Assembly: GCA_947486785.1 (NCBI GenBank)
Contig: CANKUU010000002.1
Span: 175,682 to 239,681 of the forward strand
DNA: 64,000 bases
Direction of reading: 5' to 3'
DNA from: an uncultured Flavobacteriaceae bacterium
GTDB taxonomy: Bacteria; Bacteroidota; Bacteroidia; Flavobacteriales; Flavobacteriaceae
The notes under the pieces were generated by a model. That model saw nothing but the letters and a program-made list of their open reading frames with translations, ran no database searches and had not been told where the DNA came from. Shown here one piece after another: positions 18,284-27,910 of the stretch. Made by a program: the position numbers and the translations under genes. Positions within the stretch are counted from its first letter, which is position 1, and every line of letters begins with the position of its first letter.

Positions 18284-19963
18284 ATTGAAAACATTCATAA
18301 ATATTTATACCTTTTTTTTATCGCCTTTCTGTTTTTCTCTTGTCAAAAAGATGGCACAAGTGCAGATCTTCTTATTATAAATGCTAACATTTGGACCGGA
18401 AATTTAGAACAACCAAATGCCGAAGCTAGGGCTATTAAAGGAGATTCCATTTTGGCTATTAGTTCCTCCGAAGAAATAAAAAAATTTAAAAGGTCATACA
18501 CACAAATAATCGACGCTGAAGTTAATTTTATTACTCCTGGATTTATAGATTCTCATGTACATTTACTAATGGGCGGAAATAGTCTTTTAAATGTTCAACT
18601 AAGAGATGCCAATACAAAAGAAGAGTTTATTAATAGAATAGCGTCCTTTTCGAAAGATTTAAAACCCAATCAATGGATTGTTGAAGGAAATTGGGATCAC
18701 ACACTTTGGGGCGGAGAACTACCTTCAAAGGATTGGATTGATAAATTCACAAAAGAAAAACCAGTTGCCCTTTACCGAATGGATGGCCATATGATTTTAG
18801 CCAATTCCACAGCTTTAAAAATTGCTGGAATTGATAGCAATACGCCGCAGGTAAAAAATGGAGAAATTGTTAAAAATTCTGACGGTACACCAACAGGAAT
18901 TCTAAAAAGTGAAGCCATGTATTTAGTGCTAAACAAAATACCTTCTTTAACTAATTCTCAAAAAGAAAAAGCTATAAAAAGCGCACAAAAGTATTTACTT
19001 TCTAATGGTGTTACAAGTATTCATGATGTTGATAGTTTAGGAGGTTTTAAGGTTCTAAAAAAAATGTACGCAAATAACGAACTGAATATTCGTGTCTACT
19101 CAGCAGATCCGTTGTATCGTTGGAAAGCACTTTTAAACAAAGAAAAAATAAATACTAAATGGTTAAAAAATGGACTGCTAAAAGGATTCATCGACGGTTC
19201 ACTTGGTTCACATTCGGCTGCGTTTAAAGAACCTTATGCAGACAAGCCAGAAGACCGCGGAATTTTAACAGCAAATATTGACAGCCTTAAAACATGGATT
19301 ACAAAAGCAGACCATAAAAATTTACAAATAACTGTTCATGCGATTGGAGATAAAGCAAACAACACCTTATTAAATACTTACGAAACAGTAATACAATCCA
19401 ATGGGCATAAAGACCGAAGATTTAGAATTGAGCATGCGCAACATTTAGACAAAAATGACATTAGTCGTTTTTCAGATTTAAATATTATTGCAAGTATGCA
19501 GCCTTATCATGCTATTGACGATGGAAGATGGGCAGAAGACCTAATCGGTAAAGAACGAGTTAAAACAACCTATGCCTTTAAATCTTTAATAGAGGCAAAC
19601 ACAACTTTAGTATTTGGTAGTGATTGGCCTGTAGCGCCTGCTTCTCCACTTTATGGTATTTATGCAGCTGTAACACGTGAAACTTTGGATGATAAAAATG
19701 CTAACGGTTGGATTCCTAAACAAAAAATAAATGTAGAACAAGCGTTATTAGCGTATACCAAAAATGCAGCTTATAGTTCATTTGATGAAAAAATAAAAGG
19801 AACTTTAGAAGAGGGTAAGCTTGCAGATTTTGTATTCTTGAGCGAAGACTTAACTAAAATAAAATCAAAAAAAAATAAGGAGTTTAAAGTATTAAAAACA
19901 TACGTTGGCGGAAAAATGGTATTTAGCAGAAATGAAGTTAAGCACAATGACCTAAAAAATTAA
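18284..19963 (+). CDS. YtcJ-like amidohydrolase, probable lipoprotein, with abnormal start
   Basis: This metal-dependent amidohydrolase shows GFIDSHVHL (metal-binding His pair), TVHAIGDKANN, RIEHAQHLDK and FGSDWPVAP. The conserved family N terminus (ADLLIINANIWTG and AEARAIKGDSILAI) lies upstream of the first usable TTG at 18452. The frame is open back to a stop at 18275 and includes a lipoprotein-type signal with lipobox cysteine at 18341 (FLFFSCQKD). No ATG, GTG or TTG occurs between 18278 and 18451. Either the ATT at 18284 starts translation, or one base is missing in the T run at 18312-18319, which would join the frame to a TTG at 18285. The substrate is unknown. Confidence 0.82.
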   Translation: MENIHKYLYLFFIAFLFFSCQKDGTSADLLIINANIWTGNLEQPNAEARAIKGDSILAISSSEEIKKFKRSYTQIIDAEVNFITPGFIDSHVHLLMGGNSLLNVQLRDANTKEEFINRIASFSKDLKPNQWIVEGNWDHTLWGGELPSKDWIDKFTKEKPVALYRMDGHMILANSTALKIAGIDSNTPQVKNGEIVKNSDGTPTGILKSEAMYLVLNKIPSLTNSQKEKAIKSAQKYLLSNGVTSIHDVDSLGGFKVLKKMYANNELNIRVYSADPLYRWKALLNKEKINTKWLKNGLLKGFIDGSLGSHSAAFKEPYADKPEDRGILTANIDSLKTWITKADHKNLQITVHAIGDKANNTLLNTYETVIQSNGHKDRRFRIEHAQHLDKNDISRFSDLNIIASMQPYHAIDDGRWAEDLIGKERVKTTYAFKSLIEANTTLVFGSDWPVAPASPLYGIYAAVTRETLDDKNANGWIPKQKINVEQALLAYTKNAAYSSFDEKIKGTLEEGKLADFVFLSEDLTKIKSKKNKEFKVLKTYVGGKMVFSRNEVKHNDLKN

Positions 19964-20110
19964 TTATTAGTTATAGCCTAGTTATCAAGTTAAAAAACCT
20001 TTTAGGGTTTAAATAAAAATTGCACGTTTATTTAAAATCTGAACCCCTTCAAAAAACTTCTTCCTTTTCTTTTTTTGTATCTTCAATTATCAATTTAATA
20101 AAGACCTAAA

Positions 20111-21535
20111 ATGCAAAGAAGAAAGTTTATTAAAAAGTCAGCAGCAGCATCAGCGGCATTTACAATTGTACCTAGTTTTGTAATGGGAAAACAACATGTG
20201 GCTCCAAGTGACACCCTATATATGGGGGCTTTTGGAGTTGGAGGTAGAGGCGCAGGCGTCATACAAGGTTTAGATAATACTAAAAAAGTGAAATTTGTAA
20301 CCCTTTGCGATGTTGATGATAGAAGTGCTGCATCAACTTACAAAAAATATCCAAAGGCAAAAAAATACAAAGATTTTAGAAAAGTTTACGACAAGCATTT
20401 AAAAGAAATTGATGCTATAATGGTGGCTACACCAGATCATATGCACGCTTCGATTGCGCTCCCTTTTATGAGAGCAAAAAAACATGCTTATGTAGAAAAA
20501 CCTCTTACGCATACGATTAATGAAGCTAGGCTAATGACTTCAGTAGCGCAAGAAAATGGCATCGTAACCCAAATGGGCAACCAAGGTGCCTCTAGTGCAG
20601 GAAGCCGCGAAGCAAAAGAATGGATTGCCTCGGGTATCATTGGCAAAGTGTATAAAGTTGATTGTTGGACAAATCGCCCCGTATGGCCGCAAGGTGTGCC
20701 AACACCTACCGAAAAACAGCCAATACCTAAAGAATTAGATTGGGACTTATGGTTAGGAAAAGCTGCTATGCGCGATTACAATGCTGCCTATTTACCCTTT
20801 AAATGGCGTGGTTTTTGGGATTTTGGTACCGGCGCCTTAGGTGATATGGGATGTCATATTATGGAAACTCCATTTGGAGTTTTAGATTTAGGTTATCCTA
20901 CAGAAGCAGAAGCAAGCTGTACTACCAACTGGGTAGGTGATTTTGTAGAAGCCGATTATAGCGATTCATGCCCGGCATCATCTATAGTGCGGTTAAAGTT
21001 CAATACTGACACACACGGTGATATTGCCTTAAATTGGTACGATGGGGGTATTTTACCTGACTTGCCCGATGAGCTAAAAGATGGTGAAACTATAGGCGCT
21101 ACAGGAGGAGGCTCTATTTTCTATGGATCAAGAGGAATTTTAATAGCCGATGCATACTCGCTTAATTTAAGATTATTACCCAGTTCAAGCATGGCTCTAT
21201 TTAACCCACCTAAACCTTATTTAAATAGAATTAAAGATGGCATAGAAGGGCATCAAAATAATTTTGTTGAAGGGTGTTTAACAGGTAGTGACACCTCATC
21301 TGATTTTAAAAAATCTGGTCCATTAACAGAAGCTGTACTTATGGGTAATTTAGCCATCAAAGCATTTCAGTACAAAAAGTTTAAACCCGGTAAAAAATCG
21401 GGAGATTGGGAACCTTTTGAATACCCTGGAAGACGTAAAATTTTATGGGATGGAGCCAATATGAAAGTAACCAATTGGGATATGGCTAATGAATGGGTTA
21501 AAGGCACCTATCGCAAAGGTTGGAATTTATCATAA
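20111..21535 (+). CDS. Gfo/Idh/MocA family oxidoreductase, Tat-exported
   Basis: This 474-residue protein has a twin-arginine signal (MQRRKFIKKSAAASAAF). It then has the Rossmann domain of NAD(P)-dependent sugar or inositol dehydrogenases (GAFGVGGRGAGVIQGL, CDVDDRS, ATPDHMHA, YVEKPLTHT) and a C-terminal domain with GALGDMGCHIMETPF. Exported relatives with Tat signals are common in Bacteroidota and often act on oxidised glycosides with a tightly bound cofactor. It stands alone, well separated from the amidohydrolase, and a strong bidirectional terminator follows. Confidence 0.9.
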   Translation: MQRRKFIKKSAAASAAFTIVPSFVMGKQHVAPSDTLYMGAFGVGGRGAGVIQGLDNTKKVKFVTLCDVDDRSAASTYKKYPKAKKYKDFRKVYDKHLKEIDAIMVATPDHMHASIALPFMRAKKHAYVEKPLTHTINEARLMTSVAQENGIVTQMGNQGASSAGSREAKEWIASGIIGKVYKVDCWTNRPVWPQGVPTPTEKQPIPKELDWDLWLGKAAMRDYNAAYLPFKWRGFWDFGTGALGDMGCHIMETPFGVLDLGYPTEAEASCTTNWVGDFVEADYSDSCPASSIVRLKFNTDTHGDIALNWYDGGILPDLPDELKDGETIGATGGGSIFYGSRGILIADAYSLNLRLLPSSSMALFNPPKPYLNRIKDGIEGHQNNFVEGCLTGSDTSSDFKKSGPLTEAVLMGNLAIKAFQYKKFKPGKKSGDWEPFEYPGRRKILWDGANMKVTNWDMANEWVKGTYRKGWNLS

Positions 21536-21600
21536 AAAAAGTGCCAAAATAAGCACTCTTATTTTAGCTAAAAATCTTAATTACAGTCTATAAAAAACAA

Positions 21601-21633
21601 AAAATCCTTTGGTTTTTAACCAAAGGATTTTTT
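21601..21633. terminator. Bidirectional terminator between convergent genes
   Basis: A 14-bp inverted repeat (AAAATCCTTTGGTT, 21601-21614; AACCAAAGGATTTT, 21618-21631) has a 3-nt loop and T/A runs on either side. It serves the Gfo/Idh gene (+) and the secreted unknown (-). Confidence 0.92.
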
Positions 21634-21647
21634 AATTTGGCTACGGG

Positions 21648-23222
21648 TTACTTTAAAGATGTGGTAGAAATATCCTCAACAGCAACTTTCACTAGTTGCT
21701 TTTTGCTACCGCGTTTTGCATAAAATACTAATGTATTTATAGCGCTATTAATTAAAGGTTTTGATACCATAATTGGCAAACGCACCTCTTTATCATCTAT
21801 TAATTTTTTATATCCTAAATTACCAGCAGCATCAATTTTAATCACAAACATATTTGGGTTTCTACTAAAACCTTGTTTAAAAATAATTCGGTCTTTACCT
21901 AATTTCTTAGGATTTTCACCCGAATTAATAAAGAAATACATATCGTTGTCTTTACCATAAGCCGTATATGATGCATAGGCCTCGTCGCCTTGAGTAACCT
22001 CAGCTTTATTAATGTTACGAGCCCAAACCATGGTACCAGCAGCATTCATTTTTGCACAAACAATATCATTATAATGATAACGATTTACTTTTTTTGAGGT
22101 ATTTCTAGCAGAATTTTCACTCTCAGTAACGAAGTACTCCTCTGCGCTAAAAATAAGATCATTACTCGCAGTAACGAATACATCTTTAAAAATAAGATTT
22201 TTGATTTCTGCATTTACCTGACGCCCAAATTTATCAAGCATAAATTGCTCTGAAAAAGGATTATACTTCTTGCTCTCTATGGCCAGAGAACTAGGGTTTA
22301 GTTTAAAATGAACTAATCCGTTATACCTATTATCTTTTCGATCTGCATAAAAGCCTACTACTAATAGCTCACCATTATTTAATATTGGTTTTAATGATTC
22401 GGGAAAACGACCTTTATCATCAAATTGTTGGGTTTGATGCCCATCACTTGAAATGCGCACCAACTCATATTGAAAACGACGCTCTTTGGCACTAAAACGC
22501 TTTTTCTTAAAAAACGCCTTTCCCATAAAGTAAAGTGTTTTAAAATCTTTAGATACCGCTATATTTTCAAAAGCATAATTTTTCTCTTTCGTCTCTGCAG
22601 TAAAATCATACTCTAGTTGCTTTTTCAAATCGGCTTCAAATAAAAACATGCTGTATTTTGCGTCACTGCCTTGGCGATGTTGTACCGTAATAGCAAAAGC
22701 AGACTTTTCTTTATTAAAGTGTACTGCCGTTGAAAAACCATTCCCGAAATTTCGGTTAAACTTGCTTATTGCCAAAGGGTTTTCAACTTCTTTAGAAGGA
22801 ATAGATAATAACTTTTTCTCGCTAAAATCAAAATTGCTAAGTGAACTTTGATGTACAACATATTCATAAGCCAAAGTGTTATCATTATACTTTAACTCTA
22901 ACAAATATAATTGACCCTTATTAATAAAGCCATCTACCATGTATTGCCCCGCATATTTATTGTTATAGTCTTCTACTAAATTCATCTTAGCATCATACTT
23001 TTCAATAAAATGACCTTTAGGTCGTAAGGGCATACCACCATAATAGGTGCGCACAATAACAGTTTCGTTATTGGCAGATCCACTTATACTAAGTACGGTA
23101 GAATATTTATATCTATCAGAATAGGTTTCTCCTAAACTATAATTTACTGCGATGTCTTGCGCTTTTAAAAAAGAAAAAGCAGAAACAAAAAGCAATAAAA
23201 ACAAACATTTTAGTGTATTCAT
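21648..23222 (-). CDS. Secreted protein of unknown function, probably beta-rich
   Basis: I do not recognise the family. The 524-residue protein has a clear signal peptide (LFLLLFVSAFSFLKA, then QDIAVNY). The rest contains repeated strand-like segments with short DG/NG/KDN turns (FEADLKKQLEYDF, VRISSDGHQTQQFDDKGRF, VIKIDAAGNLGYKKL), suggesting a beta-propeller-like fold. No membrane anchor or T9SS C-terminal domain is evident. It lies 18 bases downstream of the enoyl-CoA hydratase gene on the same strand, so it may be co-transcribed with it, although the two have no obvious shared function. Confidence 0.75.
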   Translation of the reverse strand: MNTLKCLFLLLFVSAFSFLKAQDIAVNYSLGETYSDRYKYSTVLSISGSANNETVIVRTYYGGMPLRPKGHFIEKYDAKMNLVEDYNNKYAGQYMVDGFINKGQLYLLELKYNDNTLAYEYVVHQSSLSNFDFSEKKLLSIPSKEVENPLAISKFNRNFGNGFSTAVHFNKEKSAFAITVQHRQGSDAKYSMFLFEADLKKQLEYDFTAETKEKNYAFENIAVSKDFKTLYFMGKAFFKKKRFSAKERRFQYELVRISSDGHQTQQFDDKGRFPESLKPILNNGELLVVGFYADRKDNRYNGLVHFKLNPSSLAIESKKYNPFSEQFMLDKFGRQVNAEIKNLIFKDVFVTASNDLIFSAEEYFVTESENSARNTSKKVNRYHYNDIVCAKMNAAGTMVWARNINKAEVTQGDEAYASYTAYGKDNDMYFFINSGENPKKLGKDRIIFKQGFSRNPNMFVIKIDAAGNLGYKKLIDDKEVRLPIMVSKPLINSAINTLVFYAKRGSKKQLVKVAVEDISTTSLK

Positions 23223-23240
23223 AAGTAGGTTTTAGGGTTT

Positions 23241-24023
23241 CTATTTACCAGGAAACTGTGCCTTTCGTTTCTCTAGAAAAGCAGTTGTTCCTTCTTTAAA
23301 ATCAGCGGTATCAAAACATTCAGCAAAAGCATTAATTTCAACCTCATACCCGTTATTATCATGTTTAAAACCGCTATTTACTGCATTTATTGCATGACCA
23401 ATAGCAACCGAAGAATTATTCGCTATTTTCGCTGCTAATTTTTCACAAAGATTAATTAATTCGTCTTGTGGTACTGCATAATTTATAAGTCCGTAACTTA
23501 AGGCTTGCTCTGCGTTAATCATACCAGCCGTCATAATCATTTCCATAGCACGACCTTTGCCCACTAACTGAGGTAAGCGTTGTGTGCCGCCGTAACCCGG
23601 AATAACCCCTAAAGAGACTTCTGGCAAACCCATGCGTGCAGTAGTACTTGCAACTCGAAAATGGCAGGCCATCGCCAATTCTAAACCGCCGCCAAGCGCA
23701 AAACCATTAAGTGCTGCAATAACCGGAGTGCTTAAATTTTCTATTAAATTAAACACCATTTTTTGCCCTTTTGAAGCCAATTTAGCTCCTTCTTTTATCG
23801 AAAAATTCGCAAATTCGGAAATATCAGCCCCAGCAACAAAAGCTTTTTCACCACTACCTGTTAATATAATGACCTTTATATCACTATTTGCCTCTAAACT
23901 ACTAAATGCAATACTTAACTCTTTAAGCGTATCCTTATTTAATGCATTCAACTTATTTGGACGATTAATGATAACTGTTGCTAAATGGCTCTTGTGCTCA
24001 ACCAAAATATTCTTGTAACGCAT
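23241..24023 (-). CDS. Enoyl-CoA hydratase/isomerase family protein
   Basis: This 260-residue crotonase-fold enzyme has the oxyanion-hole segments FVAGADISEFA and LNGFALGGGLELAMAC. GLPEVSLGVIPGYGGTQRL carries the two catalytic Glu positions of true hydratases. It likely hydrates 2-enoyl-CoA in fatty-acid or amino-acid degradation. The exact chain length or pathway cannot be set because no other beta-oxidation gene is nearby. The upstream 570 bases contain no gene. Confidence 0.93.
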   Translation of the reverse strand: MRYKNILVEHKSHLATVIINRPNKLNALNKDTLKELSIAFSSLEANSDIKVIILTGSGEKAFVAGADISEFANFSIKEGAKLASKGQKMVFNLIENLSTPVIAALNGFALGGGLELAMACHFRVASTTARMGLPEVSLGVIPGYGGTQRLPQLVGKGRAMEMIMTAGMINAEQALSYGLINYAVPQDELINLCEKLAAKIANNSSVAIGHAINAVNSGFKHDNNGYEVEINAFAECFDTADFKEGTTAFLEKRKAQFPGK

Positions 24024-24595
24024 ACTGTTAAATTTTCTTGTTTAAATTATTAAATTGATAAGTTAACTTAGCTACTAATAGCCATAGCTTAAAACTAATT
24101 TGAGATCAAATTTAGCTCCTAAATTAAAACATAAAAGTTTAAACTACGGTAAGGTACTTAGGGCATTTTGTTTTTTTAATCAGCAAATAAGTAATAAGAC
24201 TTTATAAATATAGGGGCTTTACGGCGATAGTTCTGTTATATATACATTACCCGAACGAATTATATATTTTGCAAGAAATAGCACATTGGAAGTATCTTAA
24301 CGATAAAAGTATGATACATTTTTCTTAGACTATTCAAAAGAGCCTGTATAAGTAGCTGTATGCTGTTGAGTCATCTGCTTTGAGCTGACTTAATATTAAA
24401 AAATAGGATCAAATTCTTTAGCAACTAAGGTATTCTAAATCTAATTTTTCTATTTCAGAACCATATAGCAATCTTAAGGGCTCACCTTAAACACCACATA
24501 AAAATGGCGCATCCTTCATTAAATGGAGTTTCTTAAATAAATATAAGCCTCTTATTGTTTACAATTAGACCCATATATAGCGTGTGATTTATGTA
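24024..24595. other. Gene-poor interval
   Basis: This is an AT-rich stretch between the enoyl-CoA hydratase start and the response-regulator stop. I see no coding frame of note, no tRNA and no strong hairpin. It should contain the promoter of the hydratase gene, but no TAnnTTTG element was found close to its start. Confidence 0.5.
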
Positions 24596-25000
24596 CTAGT
24601 AATCTATAATACTCATCAATTTTTCAGAAGTTAATGGCTTTACGATATAATCGGCAACCTCAGCTATGCTTTTAGCCTGAATTAAGTCATCAGGATTTTT
24701 AGAAGATGATGACACATAGATCAATATTTCCTTATTTATTTTACTACTAACAGTTGCATATTCTTCAAGAAACTCCCATCCATCAACAATAGGCATATTT
24801 AAATCAAGAAAAACAAGATCAGGAAGCTGGTCTACATTATCTATATTATCCATAAAAAATTCTAGTGCTTGTTGCCCATCGGTGAAAGTAACTATATTGG
24901 TTATCAAATTAGTAGCTGCAATGGTTCTTTTAATTGCGAATTGATAAATATGATCGTCATCAATTATAGCTACAGTTTGTATTTGTTTCATGCTACCCAT
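24596..25000 (-). CDS. Single-domain response regulator
   Basis: This 134-residue protein is a receiver domain only. IIDDDH carries the acidic triad, FLDLNMPIVDG the phosphoacceptor Asp, VSSSS the switch Ser/Thr, and VKPLT the conserved Lys. It has no output domain, so it must act by protein contact or as part of a phosphorelay. It lies 3 bases downstream of a membrane histidine kinase gene. An alternative ATG three codons in (MKQIQTV) is equally plausible. Confidence 0.92.
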   Translation of the reverse strand: MGSMKQIQTVAIIDDDHIYQFAIKRTIAATNLITNIVTFTDGQQALEFFMDNIDNVDQLPDLVFLDLNMPIVDGWEFLEEYATVSSKINKEILIYVSSSSKNPDDLIQAKSIAEVADYIVKPLTSEKLMSIIDY

Positions 25001-25003
25001 TCT

Positions 25004-26596
25004 TTAAAATTGAACTATAAATGATGTGCCTTCGTTTAGAACACTTTCCGCTGATATACTGCCGCCCATAGCTTCTACTTGAGCTTTCGTAATAAAAAGA
25101 CCTACACCCTTTGCTTGAGGATGCCTATGAAAAGTTTTATGTAGTCCAAAAAGTTTTTTTCCGTTTCTTTTCATATTTATACCTAGTCCATTATCGCTAA
25201 CAATAAGGCAAGGATTTTCATTAATCAAACTGGTTTCAAAATGTATTTCTGGGTTGCGTTCATGCGACCTATACTTAATTGAATTACTTAAAAGGTTTTG
25301 CATAATACTCTCTAAATATACCGATGAATATTCTATTGATTCAACCTTAGAAAAGTCGTAGGTAATTTTAGCATTAGTTTCCATAATTTTACCCTGAAAG
25401 GTTTCTGTTAACTTTGCTAAAATTTTTTCAAAATGCAACTTTTCTTTTTCTCTTTTAGATTCGTGTCGTATACTTACTACTTCTAAAAGTTCATTTAAAG
25501 TACTTTCTAAGTTATTTACCGTTTTATCAAACTTATCCATTAAATCTTCTTTCTCTTCGATAGTCTCTTCTTGATAGTAGAAGTGCAATAGTGATTTTAG
25601 GTTACTGGTTGGCCCCCTAAGATTGTGCGAAACTATATGGGCAAAATCTTCTAATTGCTCATTTTGCCTACTAAGATAATCTGTTCGTTCTTTAACTATT
25701 TTCTCAAGATTTTTATTATTTTCAAGTAGCTGACTCTCTGCCTTTTCTCTTTCGATATCAATTCGATTTAAAACCTGTGCGGTAGACCATAATGCAAATA
25801 CAACAACTACCATAAACGACGTTGTAAAAATGGCGACACCAAATTCTGCCGAAATAAGTCCGTATCTACCAAGCATTAGTTGAACAAAGCCAAGTGCTAA
25901 TATGGCAACAACTACTTTTTTAAAGAGGCTTCTCGCCATTAAATTACCAATCATATCACCTGAAAACAGTCCTGTAATACCAATTCTAGGGCGATAAAAT
26001 GACGCTGATACTGATAAAACTAAAAAGGTAGCTGAGGTATGAATTGCCATTGAGGTAAAAAATGACAGTTTATAAAATGCTGGTATATTAAAAAGGTATC
26101 CTAAAATAGCCACAAAAGCAATTAACGAGATAGTATGCAATGCAAATTGACAAATTTTTCTTTTAAGATTTGTCTTAGATGGCAATAACATCAAAACTAT
26201 ACCAAATAAAATAAAGCAAACCGCTGTTGTAGGTGATGGCCTTCCTGGAGATTTCTCGTATCTTATTAAAGCATCTACATCCTTTATAAAATATTCATCA
26301 ATACCAAAATTGATATTAAAAATATCTTGTGAAAAAGATAATGCTCCCACAAACGTAGTTAGTGCTGCTAAAAAAAAGGCTAATTTAGGCGCTTTCTTTT
26401 TCGTTACAAGTATAAGAGCTACTGACGTAGTAAGAAATAGAAGAGCTGTATTTAACTTCATAGAAACGTAATCGGGCAATACGGTTTTGAGTACAGCAAT
26501 ATCAAATATCCACCCAATAATAACCAGAGTACTCAAAGTGAGAGCAAAAACAGATGACCAAAAAATTCTGCTAAGATTTCTATTTTTATTTTTCAT
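25004..26596 (-). CDS. Multi-pass membrane sensor histidine kinase
   Basis: This 530-residue kinase has about eight hydrophobic helices in the N-terminal 280 residues, with no recognisable extracellular sensor domain. A coiled linker (about 285-315) leads to a HisKA region with the phosphorylated His in DFAHIVSHNLRGPTSNL. The HATPase domain has N box NLLSNSIKYRS, G1 SDNGLGINM and G2 KGVGLFITK. The architecture suggests sensing within the membrane. It is coupled to the one-domain regulator just downstream. Confidence 0.92.
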   Translation of the reverse strand: MKNKNRNLSRIFWSSVFALTLSTLVIIGWIFDIAVLKTVLPDYVSMKLNTALLFLTTSVALILVTKKKAPKLAFFLAALTTFVGALSFSQDIFNINFGIDEYFIKDVDALIRYEKSPGRPSPTTAVCFILFGIVLMLLPSKTNLKRKICQFALHTISLIAFVAILGYLFNIPAFYKLSFFTSMAIHTSATFLVLSVSASFYRPRIGITGLFSGDMIGNLMARSLFKKVVVAILALGFVQLMLGRYGLISAEFGVAIFTTSFMVVVVFALWSTAQVLNRIDIEREKAESQLLENNKNLEKIVKERTDYLSRQNEQLEDFAHIVSHNLRGPTSNLKSLLHFYYQEETIEEKEDLMDKFDKTVNNLESTLNELLEVVSIRHESKREKEKLHFEKILAKLTETFQGKIMETNAKITYDFSKVESIEYSSVYLESIMQNLLSNSIKYRSHERNPEIHFETSLINENPCLIVSDNGLGINMKRNGKKLFGLHKTFHRHPQAKGVGLFITKAQVEAMGGSISAESVLNEGTSFIVQF

Positions 26597-26976
26597 GAGA
26601 CAGGGATTAATGCCTTTATCTTAGCCCAGTAATTTCTACTATCAACTTTATAAGACATTTAACAGAAAAGTAAAATTATTCTTTTATTAAACGTTAAATA
26701 ATAACAATAATTGCTGAAATTATTTAAAACCTTTGGTTTTCTTCCAAAATATGTCATCCTATTCTCTATTATGCGCTTCAGATTTTCATGTGTATTATAC
26801 CGTTTAAATTTAAAACATTTGGCAAAAAATACTACACTAAGGGTAATAATTATTTTTCTGAAAGTATAAAAACACATTAAATTATAAAGATTTTTCTTAT
26901 GCTTATAAAGACGCTACACCAAATAATGGGCGTTAAAAAGACCAACACAGCCAAACTAAAGCGAACATATAACGTG
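26597..26976. other. Gene-poor interval
   Basis: This is AT-rich DNA between the kinase start and the PhzF-type gene stop. A 72-codon minus-strand frame (26659-26877) has poor, Lys/Phe/Tyr/Asn-heavy composition typical of translated AT-rich spacer, and I do not accept it as a gene. Confidence 0.5.
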
Positions 26977-27894
26977 CTAAACCGACCATAATCCTTCGCT
27001 TACAGGTACAACATCACCTCCAACTTTAAGGGTATAACTACTACCGTTATAAGCACCATCTAGGTACAAGATCGATTTTCGGCCCATCTCATAACCTTGC
27101 TCTACTCGTACAGACTGTAATGGATGGTGATACTTTAACAAATACGCTAAAAAGCAACCATTTGCACTTCCTGTAGCTGCATCTTCCCAAACGACACCAT
27201 CTTCTAAAACGAACATTCTTGTGTGATAGTGGTTCTCTTTATTGATAGTTTCTGTAGTTACAAAAAACAAAGAGCATGTTAACCCCAGGTCGGCATTACA
27301 TTTATGCAACTTTTGGTCTATTAAAAACTGCTTTAACCTCTTGCTATCTAATCTCAGATTTGAGATACTTTTCAAATCTTTTAAAAAAATGATAAGATAA
27401 GGCAAGCCTGTATTAACTATCTGAACAGGCATAGAGGTCTCGAAAGAATTTAAAGGCAAGTCTAAGGCTTCCGCAAGTATTTTTAGGACAAATGTATTCC
27501 CAAATATAGGTTGGGCTTGTTGCATAGTAAAACGGCTATGCTCTAAATTTTCTGGGCAATCAAGTGTAACAGAAATAGCTCCTTTTTGGAGTTTTAAGGT
27601 AATATTATTTGTGCTTTTTTTACAAAAATACTTTGCTAAAACATAGGCGGTACCTAAAGTAGGATGACCAGCAAAAGGCACCTCATATTCAGTTGTAAAA
27701 ATACGAACACCAAAGCTACCATCTTCTTCAATACTTCTAATAAAGGCGCTTTCGGCAAAATTAATCTCTCTTGTAATTTTTAACATTTGCTTCGCACATA
27801 AAACCTGTTCTAAATCAACAAAAACAGCCAGTTGATTGCCAGTATATTTTTCTGAAGCAAAAACATCTAAAATATAAAATTTAATCGTTCTCAT
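26977..27894 (-). CDS. PhzF family epimerase/isomerase
   Basis: This 305-residue protein has the PhzF/DapF-like double fold. N-terminal FYILDVFASEKYTGNQLAVF, the catalytic Glu in INFAESAFI, FAGHPTLGTAYVLA and C-terminal DAATGSANGCFLAYLL are family marks. The phenazine operon is absent, so this is one of the many stand-alone PhzF homologs with unknown substrate. It lies 16 bases downstream of the NtrY-like kinase gene. Confidence 0.92.
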   Translation of the reverse strand: MRTIKFYILDVFASEKYTGNQLAVFVDLEQVLCAKQMLKITREINFAESAFIRSIEEDGSFGVRIFTTEYEVPFAGHPTLGTAYVLAKYFCKKSTNNITLKLQKGAISVTLDCPENLEHSRFTMQQAQPIFGNTFVLKILAEALDLPLNSFETSMPVQIVNTGLPYLIIFLKDLKSISNLRLDSKRLKQFLIDQKLHKCNADLGLTCSLFFVTTETINKENHYHTRMFVLEDGVVWEDAATGSANGCFLAYLLKYHHPLQSVRVEQGYEMGRKSILYLDGAYNGSSYTLKVGGDVVPVSEGLWSV

Positions 27895-27910
27895 ATAAGG
27901 GACTAAAGTT

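Noticed and set aside
18452..19963. Amidohydrolase starting at the TTG at 18452
   Set aside because: This start would delete the conserved first beta-strand region (ADLLIINANIWTG) and the lipoprotein signal that are plainly encoded upstream in the same frame.
26659..26877. 72-codon minus-strand frame between the kinase and PhzF genes
   Set aside because: Composition (Phe, Tyr, Asn, Lys, Ile) is that of translated AT-rich spacer. It has no promoter, motif or conserved-looking block.
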